DNA of 64,000 nucleotides. Origin: Gammaproteobacteria bacterium (GTDB lineage: Bacteria > Pseudomonadota > Gammaproteobacteria > DSM-16500). Positions 10,600-19,494 of this stretch are shown piece by piece (the first letter of the stretch is position 1; every line of letters starts with the position of its first letter). Location: contig JAJPJI010000008.1 in the NCBI GenBank assembly GCA_021324305.1, positions 1-64,000 of the forward strand, read 5' to 3'. A program made the position numbers and the translations under genes. The notes beneath the pieces are model-generated. The model ran no database searches and had not been told where the DNA came from. It was given only the letters and a program-made list of their open reading frames with translations.

Positions 10600-10612
10600 T
10601 CAGTGTTCCCTG

Positions 10613-11338
10613 TTATGCATTGTTGGTCTTTTTTTCTTGTATCGCAGTCAGGATCCCGCGCAAGATATTCATTTCCATAACATCCGGCCGCGTACGTAAA
10701 AACATGCGCCTAAGACGTGTCATTAATTTGCGCGGAGCATTCAATTTTAAAAAATCAATCTCGACCAGCACTTCCTGGAGATGCGTGAAAAATTTTTCCA
10801 TTTCATCCGCGGTTGCCAGACGATAATCCCATTCATCAGCAACAGCAGTTTGATCCAGACTCGCGATACGCAACTCATAAGCCACAACCTGGACAGCAGC
10901 GGCAATATTCAGAGAACTATATTCCGGATTGGCTGGAATATGAATATGCAGGTGACAGCGCTGCAATTCTTCATTGCTTAATCCCGATTGTTCACGGCCA
11001 AAGAGAATAGCCGTCTGGCTGTCAGGTGACTCATTCTTAACTTTTTCAGCCATTTCCCTGGGCATCAGCAGGGGCCAGGGAATCGTGCGCATACGCGCGC
11101 TGGTTCCAACGACCAGCTGACAGTCAGCAATGGCCTCATCCAGCGTTTCCACGACCACCGCCTGATCGAGGATATCAGATGCGCCGGAAGCCATTTCTAC
11201 CGCCTTGGGGTGCGGAAATTGCTGGGGTGAAACCAGGACCAGGTCTGACAAGCCCATTGTTTTCATGGCCCTGGCTGTTGAACCAATATTGCCTGGATGG
11301 GAAGTATTTACCAAAACGATGCGAATACGATCTAGCAT
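10613..11338 (-). CDS. trmJ: tRNA (cytidine/uridine-2'-O-)-methyltransferase TrmJ
   Basis: SPOUT-family methyltransferase that 2'-O-methylates position 32 of several tRNAs using S-adenosylmethionine. The 241-residue length is normal. Diagnostic segments are VNTSHPGNIGSTARAMKTMG near the N-terminus (RNA and catalytic Arg region), LFGREQSGLSNEE (knot/SAM loop) and SSLNIAAAVQVVAYEL (SAM-binding knot). A C-terminal extension beyond residue 165 is typical of TrmJ rather than TrmL. In many gammaproteobacteria it lies beside suhB and isc genes. Here it keeps that orientation but is separated from both by glycan genes. Confidence 0.93.
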   Translation of the reverse strand: MLDRIRIVLVNTSHPGNIGSTARAMKTMGLSDLVLVSPQQFPHPKAVEMASGASDILDQAVVVETLDEAIADCQLVVGTSARMRTIPWPLLMPREMAEKVKNESPDSQTAILFGREQSGLSNEELQRCHLHIHIPANPEYSSLNIAAAVQVVAYELRIASLDQTAVADEWDYRLATADEMEKFFTHLQEVLVEIDFLKLNAPRKLMTRLRRMFLRTRPDVMEMNILRGILTAIQEKKTNNA

Positions 11339-11478
11339 ATTTTTTATTCAATCATGATGTTTATCATTTTCCCCATTCTAGCACTAACCGCCGGAAAAAG
11401 AATAATCGAGAATGTCCGCGAAACTGTGGCGCGTACGTCATAATCCAGTGAGCATTCCTGACCGCAGCCTTGACTTCC

Positions 11479-12441
11479 CTAGCCTGATTGGTCCACAGCA
11501 AACACGGCCTTGAATTTACGCCGGCGCAGAATGCCAAAGATAATGTAATCCAGTCTGTCCCATAAACTAATAAAGTTTGGATTCAATAGCGCACATTTCA
11601 AAAAAGCCTTCCACCCGATCTGATGTATCATGAATAAATTCCTGCTGTGAAAACGATGATTCAATAAATTGATCCGCTCAGGCCGTCCTGTATCCGCAAG
11701 CTTTTTATTGATGTAGTGAAATGCCCGTTCAGTTCGTCTTGTCAGCCGGCGAATGGTTTCAAAATCCAGCTGCACAAACTCATTATTGCTAAACCAATTG
11801 TCGCCATGCAGACGGTAGTAACAAAGCGGCTGATTAATGGCAGCCACATTCCCCATAATGCCAGCCAGCATTTGCAAAGGAAAATCAGCATCAATCCGGT
11901 TTAGATACGGTGTTAACGGCAAGACCCGGGCTAGAAAAGTCCGCCTGAAGGACAGAAATGAGGTTGGCGGAAACAAGGTTTCACAATAAAGCTGGACCCG
12001 CTTGCTGACATCCCCTTGCATGATTTTTTTAGGGAATACCTCGCCGATTATCTCCCTGTGAATATTGATGTATTTACCCCGGTGATAGATCAATACCGCA
12101 TCAGGGTTACTGACTGCGGCTTCGGAAAGAATGGATAATTTATTCTTATAATAAATGTCATCCGCATCAAGAAAACAGATCAGCTCGCCTTTGCTTGCCT
12201 GAAATCCCGCATTGAACGCTGCTCCCTGGCCGCAGTTTTTCAACTGGAAAACAGGCTTGATCCTGTCGCCGTAAGACTCGATCACTTCGCGGGAATGATC
12301 CGTAGACGCATCATCCACGACAATGACTTCATAATCCGTGTAATCCTGGGCAAGCACACTGTCGATGGCATCGGTAAGAAAACGTGCATAATTATAATTA
12401 TTGATAATCACACTAATATATGGTTTTTTCTGCATAATCAT
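11479..12441 (-). CDS. GT-2 glycosyltransferase (soluble), second of a tandem pair
   Basis: A 320-residue cytosolic GT-A enzyme: YISVIINNYNYARFL, VVDDASTDHSREVI and the DxD motif CFLDADDIYYKNKLS. The C-terminal half contains CYYRLHGDNWFSNNEF, shared with the neighbour (YYRVHGDNWFSNGE). No membrane segment. It overlaps the upstream paralogue by four bases (ATGA-type), so the two are translationally coupled. Likely adds a sugar to a lipid-linked or LPS precursor; the sugar is unknown. Confidence 0.8.
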   Translation of the reverse strand: MIMQKKPYISVIINNYNYARFLTDAIDSVLAQDYTDYEVIVVDDASTDHSREVIESYGDRIKPVFQLKNCGQGAAFNAGFQASKGELICFLDADDIYYKNKLSILSEAAVSNPDAVLIYHRGKYINIHREIIGEVFPKKIMQGDVSKRVQLYCETLFPPTSFLSFRRTFLARVLPLTPYLNRIDADFPLQMLAGIMGNVAAINQPLCYYRLHGDNWFSNNEFVQLDFETIRRLTRRTERAFHYINKKLADTGRPERINLLNHRFHSRNLFMIHQIGWKAFLKCALLNPNFISLWDRLDYIIFGILRRRKFKAVFAVDQSG

Positions 12442-13391
12442 CCCAGATCCAGGCTTGACAAATATTGGCGCCGGCGCTTTACGCCAAAATTCAAATAACC
12501 TATCAAATTCTTCCAGTTTTTTAAGCTGGTACGCATACCAACCCGAAACACATATTCCATCCAGCCAATTTCATTGAAAATATAGCAATTTCTGATATGG
12601 TCTCTTGATTTCATCAAATCAAACCGGTCATCAAGACCGAGTTCATTCAGTTTTTTATTGAGATAATAAAATCCTTTTTCCGTTCTACGCATCGCTTCCC
12701 GCAGATTTCGCAAATTGCCATTGTTTGTTTCTCCATTGCTAAACCAGTTATCTCCATGCACACGATAATATGTCAGCGCATGCGGGATGGCGGCAATTTC
12801 TCCCAAAATCGGCGCAAGTTGTATGAGTGGAAAATCTCCGCCTTCCCTGGTCATAAATGGTGATAATGGTAAAACCCTGCTGAGATAACTTCTTCTGAAT
12901 ACAACAAACGAGGTCGGTGGAAAAATTCCTGACTCAACAAGCAGGATGCGTTTTTTTAAATTCCCTTGCGGCATTTCCGCTGGAAAGGCCTCACCTATCC
13001 TGTTTAGATTGCCATCCACCAGATAACCCTGATGATAAAACATCACTGCATCCTGTTTTTTCATTCCCGCTTCCGCGACAATGGATAATTTGCTCTCGAC
13101 AAAGAGATCATCCGCATCCAGAAATGCAATCAACTCTCCACTGCTCGCTGTGAAACCAGCATTAAAAGCCGCACCCTGTCCACTATTGGCTGCAAGCAGC
13201 ACCGGGATGATCTGATCAGCATACAGGGAAATGATGTCGCGTGAATGATCAGTTGATGCATCATCTACAACAATGAGTTCATAATCAGTAAAATTCTGAC
13301 GCAACACACTGGCGATAGCCTGATGTAAAAACCGGCCATAATTATAATTGTTGATTATCACGCTGATATAGGGCTTTTTTCGTTGCTGCAT
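12438..13391 (-). CDS. GT-2 glycosyltransferase (soluble), first of a tandem pair
   Basis: A 317-residue paralogue of the following gene across its whole length: YISVIINNYNYGRFLHQAI, VVDDASTDHSRDII and the DxD block FLDADDLFVESKLS, plus the shared C-terminal HGDNWFSNGE. It overlaps the next gene by four bases. A tandem duplication that then diverged is the simplest history. It sits 91 bases downstream of the GT-1-like gene on the same strand, so a three-gene transcript is likely. Substrate not deducible. Confidence 0.8.
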   Translation of the reverse strand: MQQRKKPYISVIINNYNYGRFLHQAIASVLRQNFTDYELIVVDDASTDHSRDIISLYADQIIPVLLAANSGQGAAFNAGFTASSGELIAFLDADDLFVESKLSIVAEAGMKKQDAVMFYHQGYLVDGNLNRIGEAFPAEMPQGNLKKRILLVESGIFPPTSFVVFRRSYLSRVLPLSPFMTREGGDFPLIQLAPILGEIAAIPHALTYYRVHGDNWFSNGETNNGNLRNLREAMRRTEKGFYYLNKKLNELGLDDRFDLMKSRDHIRNCYIFNEIGWMEYVFRVGMRTSLKNWKNLIGYLNFGVKRRRQYLSSLDLG

Positions 13392-13482
13392 AATAATCCC
13401 GGCTTCTCATTATATCTGGCATACGTGCATCCCCCTGCATAGGGAAACTCAAAATCAATGGCCACGCTTAAAGCGATTCGCC

Positions 13483-14700
13483 TTATTGTAAAATTGCGCG
13501 GCACGCATCCATGATTGCCGCTTCAATCGGTTCATATTTCTTTTGCAGAAAATGTTGTGCACGCAAATCCGCCCACTCACGTAATGTCTGCTTGTTTGAA
13601 CTTCGTTTAATTTTCTCGGCGGTTTTGAGCATTAACGCATTTTCGATTTTATTTTTTGTTGCCGCAATTGGATGCAGCGCGGGATGAAACGATACTCCGA
13701 CACCGATCTGCTCCAGATAATGCCCAACCCAGTTACTTTCAAAGTGATTTGGCAAGACAAATTGCGGAATGCCGGCAGCCAGCGCCGCCTCGGCCACCAC
13801 TATGTCCCCATGATGAATGGTAAAAGCGCAATTTTTCAATACTTCATTAAGAACCGGATAAGCCTGGCACACTATCATCCCTGACTGGACAAGATATTCC
13901 TGTAAACCGTATGGCGCACCGGGTATATAAAAAATTCCTTTTTTATCCAGATCACTCAACCCAATGATGATTTCTTCAATATCTGGGTAATCCATTTTCA
14001 GATAAGCGAAAAAATAATCCTTTTCATTACGGATAGAATAGGATGGCAATGGCAAAAACGGTCCTGATTTCACGTTGCCATTGCCACTCCGGAATGTTTG
14101 ATAGGGATCAAGTTCGGGAATATGCGAGATAAAACTGTATTCACTTTGTAAAATCGCTGGCAAATACGGCGGCAACTCCTTTTTCCTTCGGGATTGTACG
14201 GCATGTACATTTTTCAGCATGTCATGTGTTGATGCCAGTGGCGGTGCATCTGGTCTTAATCTTGGAAAATCAGCAAGGTGAGACGGTGGAAGGCTTAATG
14301 CATCACTAAGTTGTATTGATGGAATGTGCTTGTAAGCCGCGAGACTTGCAACAGGAGCACAATCACAAATGAGCAGCCGAGGATTGATCAGTTCAAATAT
14401 CGTATCCCATGACGCAACCAGATTAGCCAGGATTCTGGCGTTATTAAACCCCAGCAATGCCAGCCGGTCACCATACCCTCCCATTTTCGTCACTGCTCTC
14501 GGCTTGTGAATGGCAGGCGCAGGCGCTTTGGGTGATGAAATGAATGGCAGGCAATCACTATCTTCCAGCGCAGGTAAACTGCTGCCAACCAGATAGACTT
14601 GATGCCCGATCTGCTTTAATTGTTTTTGCAGGTGTTTCAATCTTGAGATATGCGAAGTATCTCTTTCATATTCCCAGGCAATAATGATTGCAGAACTCAT
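13483..14700 (-). CDS. GT-1-like (GT-B fold) glycosyltransferase
   Basis: A 405-residue protein resembling UDP-glycosyltransferases of the macrolide/rhamnosyl type. The N-terminal Rossmann domain ends near residue 190. The C-terminal half has IFYIPGAPYGLQEYL and then FTIHHGDIVVAEAALAAGIP followed by QFVLPNHFESNWVGHYLEQI. This is the HGG-type donor-binding signature, here HHGD, with the PxxxEQ-like segment. Glycine-rich motifs are weaker than in plant or antibiotic UGTs, so donor specificity is open. The start has GAGG seven bases upstream. It leads the glycosyltransferase trio on the minus strand. Confidence 0.72.
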   Translation of the reverse strand: MSSAIIIAWEYERDTSHISRLKHLQKQLKQIGHQVYLVGSSLPALEDSDCLPFISSPKAPAPAIHKPRAVTKMGGYGDRLALLGFNNARILANLVASWDTIFELINPRLLICDCAPVASLAAYKHIPSIQLSDALSLPPSHLADFPRLRPDAPPLASTHDMLKNVHAVQSRRKKELPPYLPAILQSEYSFISHIPELDPYQTFRSGNGNVKSGPFLPLPSYSIRNEKDYFFAYLKMDYPDIEEIIIGLSDLDKKGIFYIPGAPYGLQEYLVQSGMIVCQAYPVLNEVLKNCAFTIHHGDIVVAEAALAAGIPQFVLPNHFESNWVGHYLEQIGVGVSFHPALHPIAATKNKIENALMLKTAEKIKRSSNKQTLREWADLRAQHFLQKKYEPIEAAIMDACRAILQ

Positions 14701-14819
14701 GTTGCAGCCTCTTCCATTTAAGCAAACGTGACCAACGCGTTTAGCATGTTGTTGTCCATCAGTGGTATTACATCATTTTTGTGACAGGTTCTAGTGATTT
14801 TTGTAACTTAGTGAGCATG

Positions 14820-14855
14820 CCTTGAAGCATGACGATTCACTGTCACACTTCAAGG
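14820..14855 (-). terminator. Compound stem-loop after the barrel-protein gene
   Basis: Inverted repeat CCTTGAAG (14820-14827) with CTTCAAGG (14848-14855). Inside it TGAC (14830-14833) can pair with GTCA (14842-14845). It lies 20 bases past the stop of the minus-strand gene at 14876. No T-run follows on either strand, so it could be a processing or stability hairpin rather than an intrinsic terminator. Confidence 0.45.
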
Positions 14856-14875
14856 AAGTTTTGTTGCTGAAATGA

Positions 14876-16246
14876 TTAGCTATGGAATCTTGGTGTTAAA
14901 ACATTTTCATGTGTATTCATAACCAGCAGATCCAGTGTCGGCGGAACCATATCCTCGCGATGACGACGCTCCAGAGATTTGCCTGGATCGCACGGGTCGC
15001 CAAAGTAATAACGCAGCCCGAGGAATCCATAGTTGAGGCTATGCGCACCCACACCTGCATCAGCGAAAATGGACAATCCCGGAAGGGAAGCTAGTCCTAA
15101 TTGATATTCCGCTCCTATCTGGCCAGCACCGTCACCTTGTACAATAATACCGCCGAGATTTAAATCCAGGTTTGGTATCGCATACCAGTGAACAATTGCT
15201 TCAGCATAATAGGAACCGCCAACTTCATTTTCATGCATGCCGCCCGCTTCGCCAACAAATGTCAGATTTTTCCAATAATCTTCGCCATGAAGACCATAAA
15301 GGGTCTGATATACATGGTCGCTATTAGTATACGCGACATGAGGACCCAACAATCCTTGCGCCGGATTTCTCCAGAAAATATAACCATCCAGGCCCTGGGA
15401 GTTGGTATGAGCGACAGATCCGTCAAAAGCATGTAACTGGGCGCCGAAATCATGGGATAGCGGCATTGCCAAACCACCTTCAACAAAACCACCGCCGCCG
15501 CTATCTATGTTGTTGTGCAGATAGCCGCCTGCAGCGTCTATCCAACCATTGACATTTGATACCGCTGGCAATGAGCCAGAATTTGCTGCATTGGCTGCAC
15601 CCATGCCTATGCTTGATGATGCAGAAGCAACGAGCAACGGCCACTTCAGCTTATTGACCATTTTTCTTAACAAGCCTTTGACATTCTTTTTCACAACACT
15701 GGCTTTATCGACTGCTATTACTTTGCCAGCCGGATTTTGCGCAGAAACAGTGATTGAATAATAAAAAGGCTTGGATAATTTTTGCGTATTTTTGAGAATA
15801 ACAGGCTCCAGTTGTTCGCGAATGAGAGCAAAATTAATTGTCTGCCCGGCAGATTCTGCCTTAAGCGTAAAATGGATATTCCGTCTTTCGCTGTTAAAGT
15901 AACAACCCTTCAGGGCTGCACCCAATAATTGGCGTGCCTGTTTCGCCATGCTTACCATAACTTGTGCGCGTTCAATTGTTGCTGTTGGATCAAAAATAAT
16001 TGTCTGATGGGGAACACGGGAAAGTATTTCTTCTAGAGACTTGGTTTTCTCTAGCGAGAGTGAATTCGTGGTTTTAACATTTATTAAAGCAAAACCCGGT
16101 TTATTGATTAATAATTTTTCTATTTGCGCCTTGCTTTGTGAGTCTTTCACATAAAGTGTCAGGGCTTGGCTACTATCCACGCCGCAATAATAAACATCTT
16201 TTACTAATGCACCAAGACATTCTTTCAGGTCTGTCGCATCCATCAT
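14876..16246 (-). CDS. Uncharacterised two-part protein: N-terminal soluble domain, internal signal-peptide-like segment, C-terminal beta-barrel-like domain
   Basis: 456 residues from ATG 16246, which has GGAG eight bases upstream; the ORF itself opens at 16279. Part 1 (about 1-190) is hydrophilic with no recognised motif. Part 2 (about 192-220) reads LRKMVNKLKWPLLVASASS and ends GMGAANA. This has the charged n-region, hydrophobic core and AxA site of a Sec signal peptide, but lies deep inside the ORF. Part 3 has alternating strands, many Gly/Tyr/aromatic residues, and ends GLRYYFG before a KSLERRHRED tail, as in outer-membrane barrels. An internal ATG at 15661 could make the barrel alone, although its ribosome-binding site is weak. 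Function unknown. It faces the uxs gene divergently (16247-16483). Confidence 0.6.
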   Translation of the reverse strand: MMDATDLKECLGALVKDVYYCGVDSSQALTLYVKDSQSKAQIEKLLINKPGFALINVKTTNSLSLEKTKSLEEILSRVPHQTIIFDPTATIERAQVMVSMAKQARQLLGAALKGCYFNSERRNIHFTLKAESAGQTINFALIREQLEPVILKNTQKLSKPFYYSITVSAQNPAGKVIAVDKASVVKKNVKGLLRKMVNKLKWPLLVASASSSIGMGAANAANSGSLPAVSNVNGWIDAAGGYLHNNIDSGGGGFVEGGLAMPLSHDFGAQLHAFDGSVAHTNSQGLDGYIFWRNPAQGLLGPHVAYTNSDHVYQTLYGLHGEDYWKNLTFVGEAGGMHENEVGGSYYAEAIVHWYAIPNLDLNLGGIIVQGDGAGQIGAEYQLGLASLPGLSIFADAGVGAHSLNYGFLGLRYYFGDPCDPGKSLERRHREDMVPPTLDLLVMNTHENVLTPRFHS

Positions 16247-16483
16247 GATAAAATCTCCATATAATAATATCCCCGGCATAAAATGCCTTCTATTGAGATT
16301 AAGATTTCAGGCATATTTTGTAAAGAAAAACTTGAGCGCACAAACTCAGCTCCGGAAATACCTGGTACAGTTGCATACAACAAAATAACAAGCTATGGTA
16401 AACCCAACAAGAGTGTTCTCCGTTAAATACACCAGGATGACATCACGCTTATAGCTACACAAATACCAGGGAAAATTACCGAT

Positions 16484-17470
16484 ATGGAATATCAAGCCAG
16501 GCGTATCTTGATTACAGGCGGCGCAGGATTTTTGGGATCACATTTATGCGAGCAGCTGCTGGATGCAGGCCATCATGTCATTTGCATCGACAATCTCACT
16601 ACCGGATCATCACACCATATAGACATTTTTGCAGACAATCCAAGGTTTAAGTTCATTCAGCATGATGTAGTCACGCCGTTAGACGTGCATTCTGATTTTG
16701 GTCCCATTGATGAAATATACAATTGCGCATGCCCTGCCTCGCCATTGCAATATCAAAAAAATCCTGTCCAGACACTCAAAACCAATGTTTATGGCGCAGC
16801 CAATATGCTGGAATATTCCCGCAGGTTGAATGCAAGGATTTTGCAAACCTCGACCAGTGAAGTCTATGGCGATCCGGAAGTCCATCCGCAAGTGGAAAAA
16901 TACGTTGGCCATGTCAATACGCTTGGCATACGAGCCTGTTATGAAGAAGGAAAGCGCGCAGCCGAAACATTGTTCATAGATTATTACCGACAGTACGCAC
17001 TGCGCATCAAGATAGCACGCCTGTTTAATGTTTATGGACCGCGCATGCAGATTGATGATGGACGTGTGATACCCAATTTTATTCATCAGGCACTGCTTGA
17101 TCAGCCCATTACCATTTATGGAGATGGCTTACAGACGCGTTCCTTTTGCTACGTGACAGATACCATCCGGGGACTGCTATCCCTGATGGCAACCGGAGAT
17201 GACTTTATTGGACCGGTTAACATTGGCAGCACCCATGAAATCACGATTGCTGAGCTGGCTGAAACACTGATTGATATCATCGGTTCCAAATCATCACTGA
17301 TATTCAAGCCAAAACCCCAGGATGACCCGGTCAGACGACGTCCAAACATTGATTTGGCACGCGAGAAATTAAACTGGGCTCCCGCTATCCCGTTCAGGGA
17401 GGGCCTGCAAAATACCGTGGCTTATTTCGAGCAAATGTTAAGCGCAGGCGAACTGGCAAACGCAGTCTGA
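16484..17470 (+). CDS. uxs: UDP-glucuronate decarboxylase (UDP-xylose synthase), extended SDR
   Basis: NAD-dependent extended short-chain dehydrogenase converting UDP-glucuronate to UDP-xylose in the cytosol. The 328 residues start with RILITGGAGFLGSHLCEQLL (NAD site). They continue with CACPASPLQYQKNPVQTLKT, TSTSEVYGDPEVHPQ (catalytic Thr/Ser and Glu region), RACYEEGKRAAE (YxxxK) and RIARLFNVYGPRM-type sequence. The ACPASP-YQ-NP block and the Glu in STSEVYGDP separate UXS from UDP-glucose epimerases. No ugd lies in the window, so UDP-glucuronate must come from elsewhere. It likely supplies UDP-xylose or its 4-keto form to the surrounding glycosyltransferases. Confidence 0.88.
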   Translation: MEYQARRILITGGAGFLGSHLCEQLLDAGHHVICIDNLTTGSSHHIDIFADNPRFKFIQHDVVTPLDVHSDFGPIDEIYNCACPASPLQYQKNPVQTLKTNVYGAANMLEYSRRLNARILQTSTSEVYGDPEVHPQVEKYVGHVNTLGIRACYEEGKRAAETLFIDYYRQYALRIKIARLFNVYGPRMQIDDGRVIPNFIHQALLDQPITIYGDGLQTRSFCYVTDTIRGLLSLMATGDDFIGPVNIGSTHEITIAELAETLIDIIGSKSSLIFKPKPQDDPVRRRPNIDLAREKLNWAPAIPFREGLQNTVAYFEQMLSAGELANAV

Positions 17471-17585
17471 TTTTCATTGAATATTGTGAAGGCGTGGTTT
17501 GCCTGCATTTATCCCTGGCATCCTCTTCATATTCGTTTTATTATTTCCACCTTCAATAACTATAAACTGATGCTCTTTAAACACT

Positions 17586-18386
17586 ATGCGAGAACCTCTA
17601 ATTAATATTGCTGTTGAAGCCGCTCGAGCTGCTGGAAATATCATTATCCGGTCCATGAAACGCCTTGATAACGTTAAAATCGCTGAAAAGCGGCCCAACG
17701 ATTTTGTCACTGAAGTCGACCAGCGGGTAGAGCAGGAAATCATCTCCATTATCCGCAAGGCCTACCCTTCGCACGGATTTCTTGGCGAAGAGAGTGGCGA
17801 AGTAAAAGGTGATGACTATCAATGGATTATCGATCCCATCGATGGCACCCGAAACTTTATTCATGGGTTTCCGCATTTCGCAGTTTCGATCGCAGTCACT
17901 TACAGGAACAAAATCGAGCATGGCGTGATTTATGACCCCAGCCGCCAGGAATTATTTACCGCGAGTCGCGGCAAGGGCGCCCAATTAAATGAACGGCGTA
18001 TCCGGGTAAGTGAACGCAAGCGTCTGGAAGATTGCCTGTTAGGCACAGGATTCGCCTACCGGCACAAGGACAAGGACAATCCGATTCCCGTCAAGGTTTT
18101 TCAATCCATGATTCCGATCCTCGGCGATATCCGCCGGGCAGGCGCCGCGACACTCGATCTGGCCTATGTCGCATGTGGCCGTCTCGACGGTTTCTGGGAA
18201 ATGGGACTGAATATCTGGGATATTGCTGCCGGTATCTTGCTGGTCAAGGAAGCCGGGGGCATGGTTTGTGACCCGCATGGCGGTGAGGACTACCTTAAGA
18301 CTGGAAATGTGGTTGCTGCCAACCCCGTCATCATGCGGCAATTCCTGAAAACCATCAAACCGCAGATGGACAGCCAGGCCGAATAA
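17586..18386 (+). CDS. suhB: Inositol-1-monophosphatase family protein SuhB
   Basis: Mg-dependent phosphatase of the inositol monophosphatase fold; in Escherichia coli SuhB also acts in rRNA antitermination with Nus factors. The 266-residue length matches. The metal-binding motifs are all present: GFLGEESGE, WIIDPIDGTRNFIHG and GLNIWDIAAGILLVKEAGG. It is normally beside trmJ and the isc genes, divergently, and the strand relationship is preserved here. The distance to trmJ has grown to about 6 kb of glycan genes. It lies 115 bases after uxs and may be read from either an uxs promoter or its own. Confidence 0.92.
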   Translation: MREPLINIAVEAARAAGNIIIRSMKRLDNVKIAEKRPNDFVTEVDQRVEQEIISIIRKAYPSHGFLGEESGEVKGDDYQWIIDPIDGTRNFIHGFPHFAVSIAVTYRNKIEHGVIYDPSRQELFTASRGKGAQLNERRIRVSERKRLEDCLLGTGFAYRHKDKDNPIPVKVFQSMIPILGDIRRAGAATLDLAYVACGRLDGFWEMGLNIWDIAAGILLVKEAGGMVCDPHGGEDYLKTGNVVAANPVIMRQFLKTIKPQMDSQAE

Positions 18387-18497
18387 AAAGTAAAAAAAAC
18401 ATAAGCTTAACCATGATTCAACGGCATGATTTCAGGAAACGCCCTGGCAAATGCCTTATACTAGAATTATGATATTTCCATACAGGAGGCCGCTCGC

Positions 18498-18692
18498 ATG
18501 GCATTTCACTATACGGCAAAAATATATGTGGATGACAGTGAGGTTGACCATGAAAGCGGCGATGATGTTGATGAGCTTTATAACTGGATGCTGATCAAGG
18601 CTCAGGGAAAATTTGGCAATTTTCACGGTGAAATTGTTGATAACAAGACCCAAAAAGTCGTCAGAAGCTTTCGCAAGGCTCCGCCTGATTGA
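18498..18692 (+). CDS. Small conserved-looking hypothetical protein (64 aa)
   Basis: A compact, acidic protein without signal peptide or membrane segment; begins MAFHYTAKIYVDDSEVDH and ends RSFRKAPPD. A near-perfect AGGAGG lies nine bases upstream of the ATG, and a TATACT hexamer (18457-18462) could be a -10 element, so it is expressed on its own. The alternating hydrophobic pattern suggests a small beta-alpha fold. No motif allows a function. Not a shadow ORF: the reverse-strand frame has no ribosome-binding site. Confidence 0.72.
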   Translation: MAFHYTAKIYVDDSEVDHESGDDVDELYNWMLIKAQGKFGNFHGEIVDNKTQKVVRSFRKAPPD

Positions 18693-18788
18693 TCTCCTCC
18701 GCAATCCTTCGTATATTGCATTTCTGTGCGAGCCAGGGAATTTACTCTCCCTGTTAAAAATTTACACATAATTAAGGACGTGAAAACC

Positions 18789-19235
18789 ATGCAATATACT
18801 TCGAAGGTCTCCTGGAGACGTCATGAATCGACTCCATTCAATGTAAAATCCTATGACAGAACTCATGATGTGGAATTTGGCGGCGGAGCCACTATTTCTG
18901 CCAGCAGCGCACCGGAATTCCTGGGCAATCGTGATCTTCCCAATCCGGAAGAATTATTCACTGCTTCCATTTCAAGCTGCTTTATGTTGACCTTTCTTTA
19001 CTGGGCAGCACTCAAAGGGCTAATCATCAATGATTATACCTCTGAAGCCGTGGGCATACTGGCTAAAAATGAAGAAGGCAAAATGGCCATGACAGAAGTC
19101 GTCATCAAGCCAACCATCATCTTCCATGAAGACAAAGCGCCAGATCCGGCATTGCTTGAAGAATTATTCAAAAAAGCGCATGAAAACTGTTTTATCTCAT
19201 CCTCAGTGAAAACGAAAGTAACGATACAGAGCTAA
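18789..19235 (+). CDS. OsmC/Ohr family protein
   Basis: Thiol peroxidase-type protein of 148 residues; the family reduces organic peroxides through two cysteines in the cytosol. The expected pair is present: Cys64 in ASISSCFMLTFL and Cys134 in KKAHENCFISSSV. GGGATISASSAPEFLGN and NPEELFTAS match the substrate-pocket region of the OsmC (rather than Ohr) subgroup. The ORF opens upstream at 18726, but those 21 residues are atypical. ATG 18789, with AAGGA ten bases upstream, gives the usual N-terminus. Confidence 0.85.
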   Translation: MQYTSKVSWRRHESTPFNVKSYDRTHDVEFGGGATISASSAPEFLGNRDLPNPEELFTASISSCFMLTFLYWAALKGLIINDYTSEAVGILAKNEEGKMAMTEVVIKPTIIFHEDKAPDPALLEELFKKAHENCFISSSVKTKVTIQS

Positions 19236-19297
19236 CAGATACGACTTTAGTCTGGTAGTCAATACACGCATGAAGATTGCCGCGCCAGCGAAGTTTA

Positions 19298-19320
19298 CCC
19301 CGGCAAGCTCCTAGCCGGGG
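19298..19320. other. GC-rich stem-loop downstream of osmC
   Basis: Perfect 7-bp inverted repeat CCCCGGC (19298-19304) / GCCGGGG (19314-19320) with a nine-base loop, 63 bases after the OsmC stop. No T-run follows, so it is either a Rho-assisted end or part of a repetitive element. The rest of 19236-19494 holds no convincing gene. Confidence 0.4.
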
Positions 19321-19416
19321 GGCGGCTCGCGATGGCAAATTCAGATGTGCATCTGCAGAATGCCGGCAATCAGCATCGTCGTAATTGAGGCTGCGCAGCA
19401 GTCATGATATTTCGTG

Positions 19417-19454
19417 TCGTCATTGCGAGCCCGCGAAGGATGCGCAGCGCAAAG
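19417..19454. repeat. GTCATTGCGAGC-type intergenic repeat fragment
   Basis: Contains CGTCATTGCGAGCCCGCGAA, a form of the short intergenic repeats seen in many copies in several bacterial genomes. A shorter match, GTCGTCATTGCGA, occurs near 56965 at the nuoA upstream region. Only these two partial copies were noticed in this window. Confidence 0.35.
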
Positions 19455-19494
19455 TTTTATAAATCGCCACACTCCCTTGCCATCTCGGAGGACA

